Origin: Spirogloea muscicola
Taxonomy: Eukaryota; Streptophyta; Zygnematophyceae; Spirogloeales; Spirogloeaceae
NCBI GenBank assembly: GCA_009602725.1
Contig: WELB01000319.1
Location: 45,161 to 73,382, forward strand
DNA: 28,222 nt
Direction of reading: 5' to 3'
The notes under the pieces are model-generated. The model did no database searches and was not told where the DNA came from. It saw only the letters and a list, made by a program, of their open reading frames with translations. A program made the translations under genes and the position numbers. Shown here one piece after another: positions 18,866 through 27,062 of the stretch. Each line of letters starts with the position of its first letter. Position 1 is the stretch's first letter.

Positions 18866-21800
18866 TCATTCCTCATCTGAGTCTGCAAATTTGATAGAAT
18901 GACTCTGCAGATCAATCGCCCCTCCTCGGTATGACCCACGCTTCTTCTTCGTCTTCTCGTGCCGGAAGTTCCTGAGATGCAGAAGCAAAGCAGAGCCGCA
19001 CAAATGAGCTTCTTGTAAAGCAGGCTAGCAAAGCAGCTCAGGGTAGTTGCTAGCCAAGCCACATGGCTAGAGAGCTGACAGACAAGTCACTTAACTAGAG
19101 AGCTATTGGACCAAGTTAAGATTGAGGTCCTCCAAAGCATCACAGAAAGAAGAGCCAGTCAAGTGATGGCAGCATAATTGTTGGGGATCGAGTAACTTTT
19201 GATGCTGCTCAATGCACCAGACATGGTTTTGTGAAGCTGAAAATTTTGTCCGAGTAAGGCAGTAAGGTCAGGTCCTTACTTCCCCCTCACTGTACCAAGG
19301 ACTTCCTGCGCTTTCGCTCCCCAGCCAACATCGGCGCCTCCCTGCTTGTGCCAGCACGCATCCTTGCCATTGGCCTCACAGACTATCAAACTAAGAACCC
19401 AGACTGTGCGCTAGTACAAGTCTTTGATGTGTTGGTGTAATGACGTGATATTTTAATGTTATATTGATAATTGAGGGGTGATGCACTCAAGTCTCATGGA
19501 TAAGCACAGGTGTATTGCGACTCACAACTTGGCTTCAATGACCAACTTTCAGCTGGATTAGGTCTTCTACTTTGCAATGCATATTGTGGAAGTAAATAAA
19601 AAGTCAAATGACGCAATCAGCAGTTGCTCCTCTTGCCTTGGCCCAGTAGGAATTGTCCTTCAATCGGGGATCCTTGAACTCGACCTGCACAGAAATAAAC
19701 ACGGCTGGCTGTTTGTCCGTTCTCTTTCCTCTCCATGACCAGTAATCTGGTCTCTCACATGAATGATAATTTCAGCTAACCACAATTTAGAAGGCATCTG
19801 AGGCCTCTCCTCTGGGAGGTAGGAAAAGCGCCACTCCTGGTAGCTCACTTGCCATGCGACATCAATCATTATGCAGGATTCTGCAGCAATGCACGTGCAG
19901 CATGGAATACTGATGTGGCTGATAACAATTTCTCGGTATGACATCAATTTGCCTGAATATCAATGCATACGCGCAGGGCAGCAAGCAGCAACGCACTTGT
20001 GTGGGGTCCACTCGCTGAAAGGCTCTCGCGGCTGTCCCCTGAGAGACGACTCAGCGTTGGCCAGTCAGACGGTGCAGAGCCAGGGTTTACAGCGTGAGGC
20101 CTAACTCTACCCTATACCCTAAATCAAGGGTATGCTGCTCGTCCCATAAGGCCGTCATGACCCAGCAAAAGTAAGAGAAGAGGACAACCATGTGAATGTT
20201 CTCATCCTCCCTATTGGTTGGTAGATGCAACCATTGCGCTATTGCACTGACAATGCCACGTGCCCGGCTTTTGGCTTCAGACTGGGATTGTGGTGAAGAT
20301 GCCAGCTTGCCTTTGCTTCGCTGCCACGCCCATTCTGCTGCACCGCTTTTGCCAAGGGTTTGTCATCAGGGGCCGTCTCTGACTTGGGCTTCAGCTCGGT
20401 TGCTGCTGAGCGCTTGCGCCCCAAGCCGGCCTGCTTCTCCCTGCTAGCGCATTCTTCCCGCCCCTCTGTTGCTTTCTTCCGACGGCCCTTGGTGGCTTTT
20501 TCTTGCTGCTGCTGCTGCTGCTCTTCCTTCTCCTCATCCTCATCATTGTCCTCCTTGTCTTCCGCATCACCGCTAGTGACGCCGTTGGTTCCAGAGCTCG
20601 TGGGGGCAGGCGCGCTGGCAGCAGCCGTAGCCTCCTCGTCCTCCCCATAGCTGGCGCTCTCCTCCTCGTCATTGTCACCAGCATCACCTTCAGCAGCAGC
20701 AGCAGCAGCAGCGAAGCCAGCAGTAGTATCCTCATTGCCTTCGCTAGGACTCTCCTCATCCTCCTCGTCGCTGTCGTCGTCGCTGTCATCCCCCTGTGCA
20801 GCAACAGGCTCTGTGGCAGCAGCCGTGGCCTCCTCATTCTCCTCCTCCTCGTCCTCCTCCTCCTCCTCCACCTCCTCCTCCTCCGCCTCCTCCTCCTCCT
20901 CTTCCTCCTCCTCCTCCTCCTCCTCTTCTACAGCACTGGCAACTGGGGATGCCTTGCTCTCGACCACCGCTTGCGGGTCACCGTCATCATCATCATCCTC
21001 TTCCTCGTCTTCGTCCAAGCCCTCGTCCTTGGCGGCGACGCCACCTCCATTGACCACGCCGCCATCCTCCTCATCGCTGTCATCCTCCTCGTCACTGTCG
21101 CTGTCGTCGCCTTCCAACTCCTCCAGCAGACTCATAGCGCTGGCCTGCACAGCCGCCTCCTCTTTGGGGTCCTCGTCGCTATCGTCCTCGTCCTCGTCCT
21201 CGTCCTCGTCTTTGTCCTCGTCCTCGCTGTTCTGATCGCCAACATTTTCCTCGTTCACATCGCCGTCCTCCTCGACCTCGTCATCCTCGTCTTCGTCGCC
21301 CTCGTCCTCCTCTGGCTCCGCCATCGCTGCAGCTTTCCGCTTTGCTGGCACCTTCCCGTTGGCCACAACACCCATCTTCCCACCGGCTTGCCCCTTCCGC
21401 CTTTTGGCAGCAGGCCCATCTGCCTCTACTGGGGCCTCCTGGCCCTGCTTCCGCTGTCCCTGCAATCTGCACGAGGAGAAGTCCTTCATGCAGGCAAGTC
21501 AGCAGCTTGTGCTGATAGTGAGGGGCTCCTCATCGGAAGCTGGAGTACATGGTAAATATTATATTCAAGTAGGGGTCTGACCTTCCAGGTGCTAACACAT
21601 CTAAGACTGAAGGTTTCCAAAAAGGCAATTTTCATAAGTGGCAAACCATATTGGATAATTGTACCTACATACTGAATTATACTGAGAGCGAGAGCCCAAA
21701 CCACCTTTAAGCCTAATTGCTGACTTTAGAACAGCGGATGCAGATGAGATTTCTGGATGTCTGTCCAGACTAATACATCTGTTGATATGCCTAGCCTCCG

Positions 21801-22357
21801 CACGTTGCACCTCAACCGTGGGGCCGAACACTTGAGGCTTCCCTACGAAGCTCTGAACTCTAGCACCATTGACGTCTGCGAGTGCTCTTTGGATGCGCAC
21901 CAATGCTGGCACGGGACCCGAGTGCAAACCCACCCGGAACTTAGCGGCAGTGCCGGGGCCCGCCGTCTGTGACTGTCAGAAAACTCAAAGAACTGACTGA
22001 ATAACCACTGGCGAGCAAGGCGAGGGGCTGACCTTTGCTGGCGCTGAAAGTGCGCGCAGAAGATGGCCAGGAGGTCGTCCGCGCCCTCGGGCGGGCCCGC
22101 CTCATCGGCCTGGCCAGCATCCCGGGTTGAGGGTTTAAGGTTTTACTTGAGTCCTTCCCAGCGCCTGCCTGTGAGGTCTCCAGCGCCAGGCCCCCATGTT
22201 CTTATCGTCAGAATGGTCCTAATATGCGAGCTCGCGAGCGGCTCACCAGATGGGCTTCACGGCCCAGCGCGCGCAGCGTCCGCGCCAACCCTCGGTCGCG
22301 CAGGAATCCGGCGACGTATGATAGCAGCGCCTCGGGCGTTCCCGCCGGCGGCGCCAT
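18866..22357 (-). CDS. SRP40: LisH / SRP40-C nucleolar phosphoprotein (Nopp140-like), 7 exons
   Basis: Exons on the - strand: 22357-22247, 22109-22033, 21466-20311, 20038-19997, 19684-19637, 19341-19280, 18971-18866. Phases agree; total 1602 nt, 533 residues plus stop. Residues 10-37 form a LisH-like helix pair (LLSYVAGFLRDRGLARTLRA), as at the N-terminus of Nopp140/SRP40. Exon 3 (about residues 64-448) is an intrinsically disordered acidic block rich in E/D and S with basic patches (AAKRRKG), typical of nucleolar chaperones phosphorylated by CK2. Exons 4-7 build the SRP40-C domain: AFQRVDPTQVEFKDPRLKDN, SYWAK, GWGAKAQEVLGTVRGK, NFRHEKTKKKRGSYRGG and IDLQSHSIKFADSDEE at the end. The family acts in nucleolar and Cajal-body snoRNP assembly and ribosome biogenesis. 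Introns 3 and 5 have GC donors (AAG|GCAAG). The ATG at 22357 follows retroelement-derived sequence and precedes the LisH domain without gaps. A telo-box-like motif lies about 60 bases upstream. Confidence 0.9.
20102..20128 (+). repeat. Degenerate telomere-like motif in SRP40 intron 3
   Basis: CTCTACCCTATACCCTAAAT contains about three imperfect CCCTAAA units inside the intron that has a GC donor. Confidence 0.5.
20500..21320 (-). repeat. Acidic low-complexity GAG/GAC-repeat coding tract
   Basis: Runs of GAG, GAA and GAC codons (seen as CTC/CTT/GTC on the + strand) encode the poly-E/D block of the SRP40-like protein. On the + strand this gives spurious poly-Ser and poly-Leu frames up to 350 codons long. 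The longest homogeneous run is around 20835-20930. Confidence 0.8.
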
Positions 22358-22414
22358 GGCAGCGGGCGCCGCCGCCGCCAGCTCCCGCTCCGACGCGAGC
22401 TCACACCCGGAACC

Positions 22415-22435
22415 TCCTAAACCCTGAAACCTAGG
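22415..22435 (-). promoter_or_regulatory. Telo-box-like motif upstream of SRP40 start
   Basis: TAAACCCTGAAACC (about 22419-22432, + strand) resembles the plant telo box AAACCCTAA, which is known from promoters and 5' UTRs of ribosome-biogenesis and ribosomal-protein genes. It lies about 60 bases before the ATG of a nucleolar gene, and a second degenerate version (CCTTAAACCCTCAACC on the - strand) occurs in intron 1. The match is imperfect. Confidence 0.4.
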
Positions 22436-22440
22436 GGTCT

Positions 22441-22690
22441 CGTATCCCCGAGAAGAAGTGGCTCTCCCAAAAGGTGGCAAGGGCTGTAACAAAAGGAAGC
22501 GCGGCCAGATTGACTGGTGGCTGGGAAAGGCCAGCCCAAAGGAATGGACAAGGTCTCAAGGAGCCGGAGTACGAAGGACTAGGACTAAGACATCAGCCAG
22601 GGAACGCTCAGAAACCTCTAGTCAGGAGATGCAAGTCTGAGTAGCCAGCCGGCGGAAAGACGTCGCCCTGTAAACAGCCAGCCCGAAAAG
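22441..22690 (-). mobile_element. Retroelement tail (GGCCGCGC-ended subfamily) with ORF end
   Basis: Read on the - strand: GDVFPP..YSDLHLLTRGF, stop, TGATGTCTTAGTCCTAGTCC, the hairpin GGGCTGGCC/GGCTGGG (22517-22538) and CAATCTGGCCGCGCTTCC. It is a third member of the subfamily at 16137 and 17046. A degenerate TTCTTCT-type end (GAAGAAGTGGCTCTCCC) adjoins at 22452. The copy lies directly upstream of the SRP40 gene start. Confidence 0.6.
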
Positions 22691-22846
22691 TATCTACTCT
22701 CGGATCCCGAAGGCAGCCAGCTCAAGACTTGTGCATCTTGGGGCCCTTCTATTCTTTCTATGCATGTAATCAGAGCTTCTTGCGACACTTGTTGGGCTGG
22801 AAGCTCAGAGACACATTCTCCTTCCTCGTTTTTCAATTGCGGGTTA

Positions 22847-22882
22847 CTCCGACTTGCTGCTGCTCACCCGTGGTTACCAAGC
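22847..22882 (+). mobile_element. Short retroelement ORF-end remnant
   Basis: TACTCCGACTTGCTGCTGCT reads YSDLLLL and continues TRGYQ, matching the element's C-terminus SDLRLLSRGY with the stop codon lost. The copy is about 36 bases long and recognisable only by comparison. Confidence 0.4.
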
Positions 22883-22923
22883 TTCCATCTGCCGTTGTAA
22901 GAAATGAGGATCGCCAGAATCGT

Positions 22924-22944
22924 CTAAACCCTAAACCCTAAACC
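22924..22944 (+). repeat. Interstitial telomere-like repeat (three units)
   Basis: Three consecutive plant-type units (CTAAACC, CTAAACC, CTAAACC) without mismatch. This is the longest perfect telomeric tract in the window, close to the retroelement remnant at 22847. Confidence 0.8.
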
Positions 22945-23029
22945 AGATTTCTTCACGTCTGCTTTCGCCGGTTTCAGAGTAGCGAGCCCTCTATTTAAAT
23001 CCAAAGAGCTACAGGAGAATCACTCAGTA

Positions 23030-23215
23030 ATTTCTGCTAAGCAGCCGCAGGGTGGAGATGCTAGGGGTTGAAGTGGGTCCCCTGGCCAGAGCCAGAGGCA
23101 GCAGCGAGGGCTCTGCCGGCATGAAGGTGCAACGCCCGGGCCATAGACCTCTGCAGCGAGACGGCCAGGCGCATTCAATACACTTGCGCCAGCGACCCGA
23201 CTGTTTAAGGCTCGC
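23030..23215 (-). mobile_element. Retroelement ORF C-terminus, diverged and end-truncated
   Basis: On the - strand the frame around 23170-23060 reads QRSMARALHLHAGRALAAAS followed by GSGQGTHF, then a premature stop where other copies continue to SDLRLLSRGY. Downstream, TCGGATTT is lost but the CTGCGGCTGCTTAGCAG portion of the end can still be read. The left side joins the coiled-coil segment at 23205. Confidence 0.55.
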
Positions 23216-23441
23216 ACTTCGCTTGCCTCTTTGGAATGCATAGAAGCTTGCCCAACAATTTCTTTTGCTTTATCCAACTCCTGCCAAAGATCATTCCGTT
23301 CAGCTTTGAGTCGCTGGACCTCCGCCGACAGCACTTCCATGGCAGAGATGACCGCCTGATTGCGTGCCATGTCAACACCGTCTCCCGGGTCCGGTTCTTT
23401 CTCATCCCCGACCGGGTCGGTTTCCGCCTCCAAGAGAAGAA
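23205..23441 (-). CDS. Coiled-coil fragment between two retroelement pieces
   Basis: Inside a longer frame (23020-23670, -), about 75 residues look like genuine protein: an acidic lead (DPVGDEKEPDPGDG), then MARNQAVISAMEVLSAEVQR and LKAERNDLWQELDKAKEIVG, a heptad pattern (L/V/L spaced 3-4) typical of a coiled coil. Upstream on the same strand is a complete retroelement 3' tail (23441-23670), and downstream it joins the retroelement C-terminus in a shifted frame. It resembles the N-terminal coiled coils of Gag-like/ORF1 proteins, so it may be the start of an internally deleted element. A captured host fragment is the alternative. It is probably not a functional gene. Confidence 0.4.
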   Translation of the reverse strand, partial: FFSWRRKPTRSGMRKNRTRETVLTWHAIRRSSLPWKCCRRRSSDSKLNGMIFGRSWIKQKKLLGKLLCIPKRQAKCEP

Positions 23442-23690
23442 AGTGCTCGCCCATTGAGAATAGGGGCTGGAATAGCCAGCCCAAAAAAGAATCAACAAAG
23501 GACGAGAAGGGGACCAAGAGCGCCCCTCTGCCACGTTCACCGGCGCCCAACAGCTGCGGCCCTTTAGGACCAGTGGACTCCCCCACGATAGCTGCGAGAG
23601 GGACATCCAGCCGCTCGTTCGTAGAGAGAAGGCGCGCGGGGCGCATGAAATGAAATGGAGGCAAATTCAAGCCGATACATTTTTCAAGCA
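23436..23690 (-). mobile_element. Retroelement 3' UTR with RPARLL segment and hairpin tail
   Basis: From about 23690 downward on the - strand: TTGCCTCCATTTCATTTCAT, GCGCCCCGCGCGCC, a spacer, then TTTTTTGGGCTGGC with the hairpin GGGGCTGG/GCCAGCCC (23463-23482), GGGCGAGCACTTTCTTCT and the 3' end at about 23436. The first part is shared with 7655-7890 and 26320-26400, which extends the known tail of this family to about 250 bases. Confidence 0.6.
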
Positions 23691-23699
23691 GAGTCTAGG

Positions 23700-24230
23700 G
23701 CCAACTAAACAGGGCTACATAACACGGGAAAAACGCTCGTTCGCAGGAGGGGTGGCCACGGTATTCGGCCACTCGCTCGCAGGGGTGGTGGCCACTGCGA
23801 CCGCTCCCTTGTTATGGCCTGGCCAGGACCCAGCCACTGCCCCTCGTGCAGGACAAGATTAACTCGCTTGAAGTCCTGTCGAACTGGCCTTGCTCAAGCA
23901 GCCACTTTCTTGGTGAAGCTGCGAAGCCATGGGTCGATCTGCTAATCACCAGCCCGACGCCCATCTGTGATTTGGCAAGCCTTGGCCCTTTTTCGATGGT
24001 CTTCCCGGTGTAAGTGCGCTTGCCCTCTCCAAGAGGAGAGATGACTAGGTGTTATGTACACGGCCAGCCTTGTCAACTGAGAGAAATAAAGGAGAACGCC
24101 AAGAGATGGTATCTGATTTTAATGGCCAGTGACAATTGTTGTATCCATCCAGGCAATGAAAGCTAGCCCTTGAGGAAGAGTCGAAGACCGAATTGAGGTC
24201 CTGGGAGCACAGAGAGCCCCACCCTTCCCC
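23700..24230. other. No gene recognised; short direct repeats
   Basis: Around 23730-23800 the pattern CGCTCG(T)TCGCAGGxGGGGTGGCCAC occurs twice with changes. The rest has only short frames. A GAAATAAAGG occurs near 24083. Confidence 0.3.
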
Positions 24231-24420
24231 TTCGGACCTTCTTGTTCCTTTTCGGGCTGGCTGTTCACAGACTTTGCCACCTTTGGTAGAGGCACTTTCT
24301 TCTGAAGGGGGCGAGGACTGGTGATTAGCCAGCCCAGAAAGAATGAAAATGCTCGCCCACAGAAGATAGGGAAGAAAGGGCAAGGTCCAAAAGGCGGCAA
24401 GGCCGTAAAGAAGAAAGCTA
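24230..24420. mobile_element. Two retroelement tails in convergent orientation
   Basis: A + strand tail (TTTTCGGGCTGGCTGTTCAC at about 24247 to GAGGCACTTTCTTCT at about 24304) faces a - strand tail (TTAGCCAGCCCAGAAAGAAT, AATGCTCGCCCACAGAAGAT). The two 3' ends lie within a few tens of bases of each other. Confidence 0.5.
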
Positions 24421-24581
24421 TGCAAAATAACAGCGGATGGTATTGTAGAATCCCGAGGCAGCAGCCGCAAGTCGGAGTAACTTGCGGCTGGATAGAATCT
24501 GCCTTACGAGACCCAGAAGTAGCAGCCAAAGCGCGGCCTGCCCGCACTGCCCTAAAGCTAAAGAGCCACTTGATGTAGGTA

Positions 24582-25090
24582 ATGCTTACAACTTCCTACC
24601 TGCTGACTTCAGATTACTCTCGTTGTACAGGGCCAACGAGAGGGTGGGGCAAAGAAGAAAGGGTGGGGCTCCCCCACCACGACGCAATTGACCGCTTTAA
24701 TGCACGGCTCTCTGCCTCAAAGGCTGGCCATGCAGCTGCGAACGCCGCTCGTGGCAATGCCGCTGACTACGTGGACCACCCGGAAGGGACGTATTTGTCC
24801 CATTGGCCACCGAGTTGCACGAGGCTTTCGGGTCTCGATGGCAAGACCTGCTGGCCCGGCTTGCGGGAGTCGCTGTGGTCCGCAGGTGAGGGTAAGCAGT
24901 CCGACTTCAATGCCGTTGGCTCGCTCGCTGAGGTCTTTCGCCTGCGCCTGTCCAAATTCACTCCAGCGGTCCATGGCCCACGCCTTGCATCTGCCTGCTG
25001 GCCGTGCTCCAGCTGCAGCCTCTGGCTTTTCCGGCTGCTAGTATTTCTAAATTGCGGCTCCTCACTTGAGGTTGCAAGTGATCATCCTAC
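24582..25090 (+). pseudogene. Retroelement ORF fragment, frameshifted
   Basis: The frame 24582-25115 carries AIDRFNARLSASKAGHAAAN and then FNAVGSLAEVFRLRLS, the same C-terminal domain as 3-221 and 16137. After an insertion at about 24950 the match continues in the +1 frame as SLQRSMAHALHLPAGRAPAA, ending AAASGFSGC. The SDLRLLSRGY end is still recognisable as DNA (AAATTGCGGCTCCTCACTTG) but broken. It extends about 200 bases further 5' than the other fragments of this subfamily and may help to rebuild its upstream sequence. Confidence 0.55.
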
Positions 25091-25149
25091 CGGGAAAGCT
25101 TTGACAGAGCACTAGTGGTCCCTTCGGAAGAGCTTACCTTCTATAGCAT

Positions 25150-25200
25150 ATGAAATTAATGCTGGACGGCCTGAGTGGCCACATACAAAGGCAAGCATAT
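25150..25200 (-). mobile_element. Inverted copy of the endonuclease-type 3' UTR
   Basis: The reverse complement reads TGTCAATATGCTTGCCTTTG followed by TATGTGGCCACTCAGGCC, matching the sequence after the stop codons at 12962 and 17622. No coding part is attached. Confidence 0.5.
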
Positions 25201-25204
25201 TGAC

Positions 25205-25560
25205 AGATGCAAGGGGGCGGGGGCTTGTGAAAGCCAGCCCGCAAAGAAAGTTCTCCAAAAAGGGGCGATGGCTGTGATGGCCAGCCCAAACACAGCACTT
25301 CCAAGGATGATAAGGTCCGAAGGGGCCGGAAAGCGCAAAACCACACAGAGAAACAGCTCTTCCGATGTAAGGCAGTGGCCGTGAGAGGCCAGCCCACCCC
25401 ACACAGAAAAGTCAGTCCCAACAAGGTACAAGAAGCGCTTCCAGGCGTGGACAATGGAGTGTGTATTGAGTGATGGAGGGGCCTGAGTGGCAAGCACAGG
25501 GGTACAGAAGGAAAAGCTCGCCCATAGAAGAGAGGGGCTGGCAGAAGCCAGCCAAAAAAG
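25205..25560 (-). repeat. Array of diverged retroelement tail hairpins in one orientation
   Basis: Four hairpin half-sites follow one another in the same orientation: AAAGCCAGCCCGCAAAG (about 25229), GATGGCTGTGATGGCCAGCCC (about 25267), CAGTGGCCGTGAGAGGCCAGCCC (about 25374) and GGGGCTGGCAGAAGCCAGCC (25534-25553). Only the last has a full AGCTCGCCCATAGAAGAGAG end. They probably arose by repeated insertion of short 3' tails next to one another, or by tandem duplication followed by drift. Confidence 0.5.
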
Positions 25561-25569
25561 AATGGACAA

Positions 25570-25960
25570 ACGGTAGAGAGGGCTGCGCAACTACCAGAGC
25601 ACGGAGCACTCCGGGCAGGGGCCACCTGGCGGCCCCCACCCACTCCAGGATTCCGCCTGGCCAGCACGTGCGGCCAGCCTGGCCACCGTGGCCCAGGTTG
25701 ACATGCTTTCCACCTGGCACCCTGGTTGCGGCACCCCACGCCCTTATTGGTCAAGGTGCCACCTGCCGTCCAGCAGAGGCGGCCGGCAGCTTATCTCCCG
25801 GCTCCACAACATTGCCGCCCAGGGTGCCAGCTGTACGGCAGTCCTTGTCGGCTTGGCAGGCGCCAAGCGTGACTTAATGGCGACCTTTGACCGCCGGTTA
25901 GGCGGCCCTAACTCGCCGCTTGACTAATGTTGTGACCTGGGTTAGCGCTTTTGAAAGATC
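25570..25960 (+). other. GC-rich stretch with weak open frames, no gene recognised
   Basis: Two overlapping frames (25470-25877 and 25688-25927) are open. The second ends VLVGLAGAKRDLMATFDRRL plus GGPNSPLD, which looks more protein-like than its surroundings, but I do not recognise it and there is no full-length counterpart. It may be an internal fragment of one of the elements. Confidence 0.25.
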
Positions 25961-25984
25961 TCGGGTCGATGGCGTTTAGATCAC

Positions 25985-26225
25985 GGGCGACCTCTCCGAC
26001 CTGCGGCTGCTTAGCAGGGGTTACTGATGTAGCTGCTTTGTTTCTCTGTGTGCTTGTTTTTCTTAGCGCTTCCCCTGGCCCCCTTCTCGTACTCTGTTCA
26101 TTCTTTTTTGGGCTGGCTTTCCCAGCCCAAAAAAAAAGCCCTTCTTTTTTTCCAGCCCCTATCCTCAATGGGCGAGCACTTTCTTCTATAAGCCAGTTCA
26201 ATGGGCGAGCACTTTCTTCTTCTTT
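25985..26225 (+). mobile_element. Retroelement ORF end plus 3' tail, with a partly duplicated end
   Basis: CTCTCCGACCTGCGGCTGCT reads LSDLRLL and continues SRGY with a TGA stop at about 26024. The 3' UTR (TTAGCGCTTCCCCTGGCCCC) follows, then the hairpin GGGCTGG (26110-26116) / CCAGCCC (26122-26128), a poly-A-like insertion and GGGCGAGCACTTTCTTCT. The last 28 bases are then repeated (CAATGGGCGAGCACTTTCTT) at about 26199-26219. Confidence 0.65.
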
Positions 26226-26319
26226 GTCCGGCCCCCCGCCCTCTGCCCTGAACCCAGTCCAGGAACCTAATTTTGACCATCCGCTGTAGTCTCTTGCAGA
26301 GCAGTGTGATTTTGGCGCT

Positions 26320-26503
26320 TTTTAGCCCTTTGCATATTGGCCTCCATTTCATTTCATTTCGCCCCGCTCGCCTCCCCCCCCCATTGTCCACTTCTTGGGC
26401 TGGCTTTTGCAGCACCCGCCCCCTTCTCGTACTCTGTTCATTCTTTTTCGGGCTGGTTGTTCCAGCCCCTATTCTCAATGGGCGAGCACTGTCTTCTGTT
26501 TAC
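26320..26503 (+). mobile_element. Retroelement 3' UTR with RPARLL segment and hairpin tail
   Basis: ATTGGCCTCCATTTCATTTC matches 23620-23680 (-). A truncated hairpin tail (TTGGGCTGGCTTTTGCAGC, near 26397) is followed by a full one: TTCGGGCTGG (26450-26456) / CCAGCCC (26462-26468), TATTCTCAATGGGCGAGCAC and TGTCTTCT. It ends about 130 bases before the stop codon of the convergent Myb/SANT gene. Confidence 0.6.
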
Positions 26504-26633
26504 ACTTGGTCAAGCGGTCACGCACGTGCTGACCGCGGGGTCAAGGGTTTGGTCACTGCCACGGAGGCCGAGGTGGTGCCACGTGCGGTATCACCTCCCA
26601 AACCCCGCCAGGTCGGATCGGCTGCCCGGCGCG

Positions 26634-27027
26634 CTAGGGCAGCAGCTTCAAACCCCCGCAGCAGCGCCGCCTCCCGCCGCCTGGTCGAGCGCCCCCGCAG
26701 GCGCACGCTCCCCCCTCCTGCTGCCGACCAGGCCTGCAGGCATGGGTCCCGAGCGGAGGCGGATCTGCTGCATCACGATAGCCGTCCTGGCCCGCTGGCA
26801 GCTGTGCCCGGCGGAGGCGGAGGCGGAGACGGAGGCGGAGGTGGAGGCGGAGGTGGAGGCGGAGGTGGAGGTGGAGGCGGAGGCGGAGGCGGATCTGCTG
26901 ATGCTGTTGTTGCCGTTGCTGATGGTGTTGTTGCTGTTGCATATGCTGTTGTTGCTGTTGCATAAGCTGTTGTTGCTGTTGCTGATGCTGTTGTTGCTGT
27001 TGCATATATTGTTGCTGCTGTTGCTGG

Positions 27028-27062
<35 letters not shown>

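Noticed and set aside
20503-21555. 350-codon Leu/Val-rich and Ser-rich frames on the + strand, resembling a membrane protein.
   Set aside because: They mirror the GAG/GAC acidic exon of the SRP40 gene, whose conserved downstream exons lie on the - strand.
21601-21933. A frame on the - strand reading FRVGLHSGPVPALV, like the RIGIHSGPV signature of class III nucleotide cyclases.
   Set aside because: The distance to the next cyclase-like motif is wrong, no GDAYM-type segment precedes it, and it lies inside SRP40 intron 2, which splices in frame without it. Chance similarity is more likely.
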